A stretch of 64,000 bases of DNA from Pseudomonadota bacterium (GTDB lineage Bacteria > Pseudomonadota > Alphaproteobacteria > Rhizobiales > Devosiaceae). The position numbers and the translations under genes are program-made. Below the pieces are notes generated by a model. That model was not told the origin of the DNA and did no database searches. It saw nothing but the letters and a program-made list of their open reading frames with translations. This document shows positions 63,337 through 64,000 of the stretch, piece by piece. The stretch is taken from positions 1 through 64,000 of the forward strand of contig JAEWBN010000012.1 in the NCBI GenBank assembly GCA_023391095.1. The letters run 5' to 3'. The stretch's first letter is position 1; each line of letters opens with the position of its first letter.

Positions 63337-64000
63337 GGACTAAGCCCGCTGTTGCCGCGCTGTTGCTGTTTCTGGCCCAGCCGGCCGGGGCGGTGGAAGT
63401 GATGGTGAATGCGGTGCCCGTCACCCGCTTCAACGGCGCCGCGCCCGGCGACAGGGTGGAAAAGCTGATCTTCCGCGGCGGGCTGACGCTGCAGAGCACG
63501 GACGAGAATTTCGGCGGGCTCTCCAGCGTGACCCAGACCGGTCCCGACCAGCAGATATCATTCGTGACGGACCGGGGGCGGTTTATTTCGGGCACCCTCG
63601 CCTATGACCAGGACGACCTGCTCCTGGGCTTTTACGGCGTGGACATCGAGCCTTTGCAGAATTCCTCCGGGGCGGTGCTGCCGCGCCAATATGCGCGCGA
63701 TGCCGAGGGCATGGACACGATCTGGCGCGATGGCGAGGCCGCAGCCGTGCGCGTGAGCTTCGAGAACCTGACGCGGGTGGCCGATTTTGCCATCACCAAT
63801 GGTCGACCGGGCGGGGCAGCGCGGGAAGTGGCCATTCCGCAATGGCTGACGGATCTGAGAACCAACGACTCCCTTGAATCCGTGTGCATTGCGCCGCCGG
63901 CCTCGCCTGTTGCGGGATCGACCATCCTTATTGCCGAGGAGGCGCTGGACGAAGCGGGCAATCACCGCGGCGAAATGCTTGGCGTCAATGACAAGGGGCC
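63333..64000 (+). CDS. Esterase-like activity of phytase family protein (cut by window edge)
   Basis: The first 222 codons of an exported protein. Residues 1-20 are a signal peptide ([14 protein letters not shown]). The mature part begins a beta-propeller: [20 protein letters not shown] with the following QISFVTDRG, then [20 protein letters not shown], characteristic of phytase-like esterase proteins. RDAEGM contains acidic residues that bind calcium in this fold. The ATG overlaps the cobT stop (ATGA), so it is coupled to it, although a functional link to cobalt insertion is not known. The C-terminal part is outside the window. Confidence 0.8.
   Translation, partial: MRTKPAVAALLLFLAQPAGAVEVMVNAVPVTRFNGAAPGDRVEKLIFRGGLTLQSTDENFGGLSSVTQTGPDQQISFVTDRGRFISGTLAYDQDDLLLGFYGVDIEPLQNSSGAVLPRQYARDAEGMDTIWRDGEAAAVRVSFENLTRVADFAITNGRPGGAAREVAIPQWLTDLRTNDSLESVCIAPPASPVAGSTILIAEEALDEAGNHRGEMLGVNDKG

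Overview
The window looks like the chromosome of a Hyphomicrobiales (rhizobial-type) alphaproteobacterium, most likely Devosia or a near relative. This is inferred from the high GC, the CobS/CobT pair, the EcfG-type general stress promoters, DUF6894 and two Ku genes, an Agp-like alpha-galactoside locus, and the palindromic intergenic repeats typical of this order. The genus cannot be proven from the sequence alone.

Positions 1 to about 21,700 are an accessory mosaic. They hold remnants of IS3, IS66, IS91 and IS5 elements, a degraded recombinase, one intact tyrosine recombinase and several broken genes (response regulator, SRAP, LysR, universal stress protein). Working modules lie between them: two tandem membrane diguanylate cyclases; a stress block (response regulator, DUF6894, DUF421, a zinc-site protein and two tail-to-tail Ku genes, each behind an exact EcfG-type promoter); a FecR protein followed by a CHASE2-EAL phosphodiesterase; a divergent DUF305/membrane protein pair around a perfect FNR/FixK box; and a LapG-like cysteine proteinase.

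Positions 21,759-26,832 form a minus-strand exopolysaccharide operon: tyrosine autokinase, a secreted/anchored protein, an O-antigen ligase/polymerase-type membrane protein and a PPP-type phosphatase, the last three joined by ATGA overlaps.

Positions 27,513-41,147 form a sugar-acid/alpha-galactoside catabolic locus. It has a GH36 alpha-galactosidase, an Opp/Dpp-type ABC importer of the AgpA kind, a DgoD-like dehydratase, an SDR dehydrogenase and a GntR/FCD regulator on the minus strand, and a mutarotase and an M24-fold protein on the plus strand. Two intergenic regions carry the same pair of operator-like sites, 22 bp apart, which suggests one regulon. The implied route is import, hydrolysis to galactose, mutarotation, oxidation to galactonate and dehydration to 2-keto-3-deoxygalactonate.

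From about 41,200 to the right edge the window is ordinary conserved chromosome: dsbB, DUF72, thermonuclease, M48 protease, Flp pilin, mutT, GNAT, argJ, parvulin, secA, cytidine deaminase, YafK-type L,D-transpeptidase, a toxin-antitoxin pair with a frameshifted toxin, accA, xerD, aroK-aroB, bolA, a J-domain protein, cobS, cobT and a phytase-like esterase cut by the window edge. No tRNA, rRNA or CRISPR array was recognised.
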